Part shown: one piece after another, positions 51,024-51,139 of the stretch
Layout: every line of letters starts with the position of its first letter
Numbering within the stretch: the stretch's first letter is position 1
From: Helicobacter_B zhangjianzhongii
GTDB lineage: Bacteria > Campylobacterota > Campylobacteria > Campylobacterales > Helicobacteraceae
Assembly: GCF_030249855.1 (NCBI RefSeq)
Contig: NZ_JANURN010000010.1
Location: 1-51,139, forward strand
Length of the DNA stretch: 51,139 nt
Reading direction: 5' to 3'
Made by a program: the position numbers and the translations under genes
Notes under the pieces: generated by a model
Databases searched by the model: none
Told to the model about the DNA's origin: nothing
The model's input: only the letters and a program-made list of their open reading frames with translations

Positions 51024-51139
51024 ATGCTCTTTAACTCCTATCTTTTTATCTTTTGCTTTTTACCCATAGTGTGGGCTATCTTTCATCTCCTTAAAGCCCT
51101 TAGTATCACACAAAACTCTAGCGTGTATATGACCCTTGC
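51024..51139 (+). CDS. MBOAT-family O-acyltransferase, 5' fragment
   Basis: ATG 51024 with AAGGA 7 nt upstream begins MLFNSYLFIFCFLPIVWAIF, the typical N-terminus of AlgI/DltB-type membrane-bound O-acyltransferases. The gene runs off the window after about 38 codons. Members acetylate cell-wall or exported polysaccharide. Identity rests on this N-terminal pattern only. Confidence 0.65.
   Translation, partial: MLFNSYLFIFCFLPIVWAIFHLLKALSITQNSSVYMTL

Noticed and set aside
1..51139. CRISPR array
   Set aside because: The repeated words and palindromes are irregularly spaced, occur in both orientations and are dispersed over the window. There are no regular spacers or cas genes.
1..51139. Insertion sequence or phage
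   Set aside because: No transposase, integrase or phage structural gene was recognised. The mini-elements have no mobilising enzyme in the window.

Overview
The window looks like chromosome of an enterohepatic-type Helicobacter or a close Campylobacterota relative. Several neighbourhoods match Helicobacter or Campylobacter gene order: rppH-lysC-hobA-holB-folP, cbpA-hspR-rarA, and argF-DUF2603-hemN-glcF-like. HobA and an out-of-frame homopolymeric G tract in a surface-protein gene are further lineage hallmarks. Species cannot be fixed from the sequence alone. Functions are assigned from motifs and remembered family sequences; no database search was run.

Layout. 1-784: 5' part of a phase-variable surface protein gene on the minus strand, out of frame here. 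1096-6014: fliR, thyX, glmU and a chemoreceptor with a heme-c-type CxxCH site. 6536-9630: a DUF305 protein divergent from a TonB-dependent receptor. 9737-15119: gpsA, then argF, a DUF2603 protein, hemN and an Fe-S oxidoreductase. 15153-18580: an accessory island in which pieces of a broken adenine DNA methyltransferase gene are separated by a D12-class restriction-modification pair and by an antitoxin/Doc pair. 18593-22120: aldehyde dehydrogenase, alcohol dehydrogenase, Tpx and DUF779. 22300-31575: a long minus-strand run rppH-lysC-hobA-holB-folP-asmA-like-proB-proA. 31670-33520: a Na/Pi-cotransporter-like protein. 33762-37274: a frameshifted Sel1-repeat gene, purB and a second restriction-modification pair coupled to purB. 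37318-42701: a vWA-like protein, rarA, hspR, cbpA and a degenerate trypsin-like protein. 42891-47584: cyclophilin, DUF374 acyltransferase, a PilM/PilN/PilO-like trio and a membrane metallophosphoesterase. 47621-51139: tRNA-Ser(GGA), trpE-trpG-trpD and the start of an MBOAT acyltransferase.

The most striking feature crosses all these genes. The word TAGAATC/GATTCTA occurs roughly 120 times by eye, where about six are expected for a random 7-mer. About two dozen copies extend to TAGAATCCACTTT or its complement. The word lies between genes, sometimes as inverted pairs, and inside genes, where it is read mainly as LESTF or KVDSR. In four otherwise ordinary genes (glmU, folP, rarA and the metallophosphoesterase), and in the methyltransferase relic, clusters of this word and other small palindromes form in-frame insertions of about 30 to 240 residues. 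Two insertions, in glmU and rarA, share the same modules in the same order and the same reading frame, including a double hairpin whose inner stem shows a compensatory base change. This looks like a family of coding-compatible palindromic mini-elements, overlaid on a short genome-wide word that could act as a DNA-uptake or other recognition signal.
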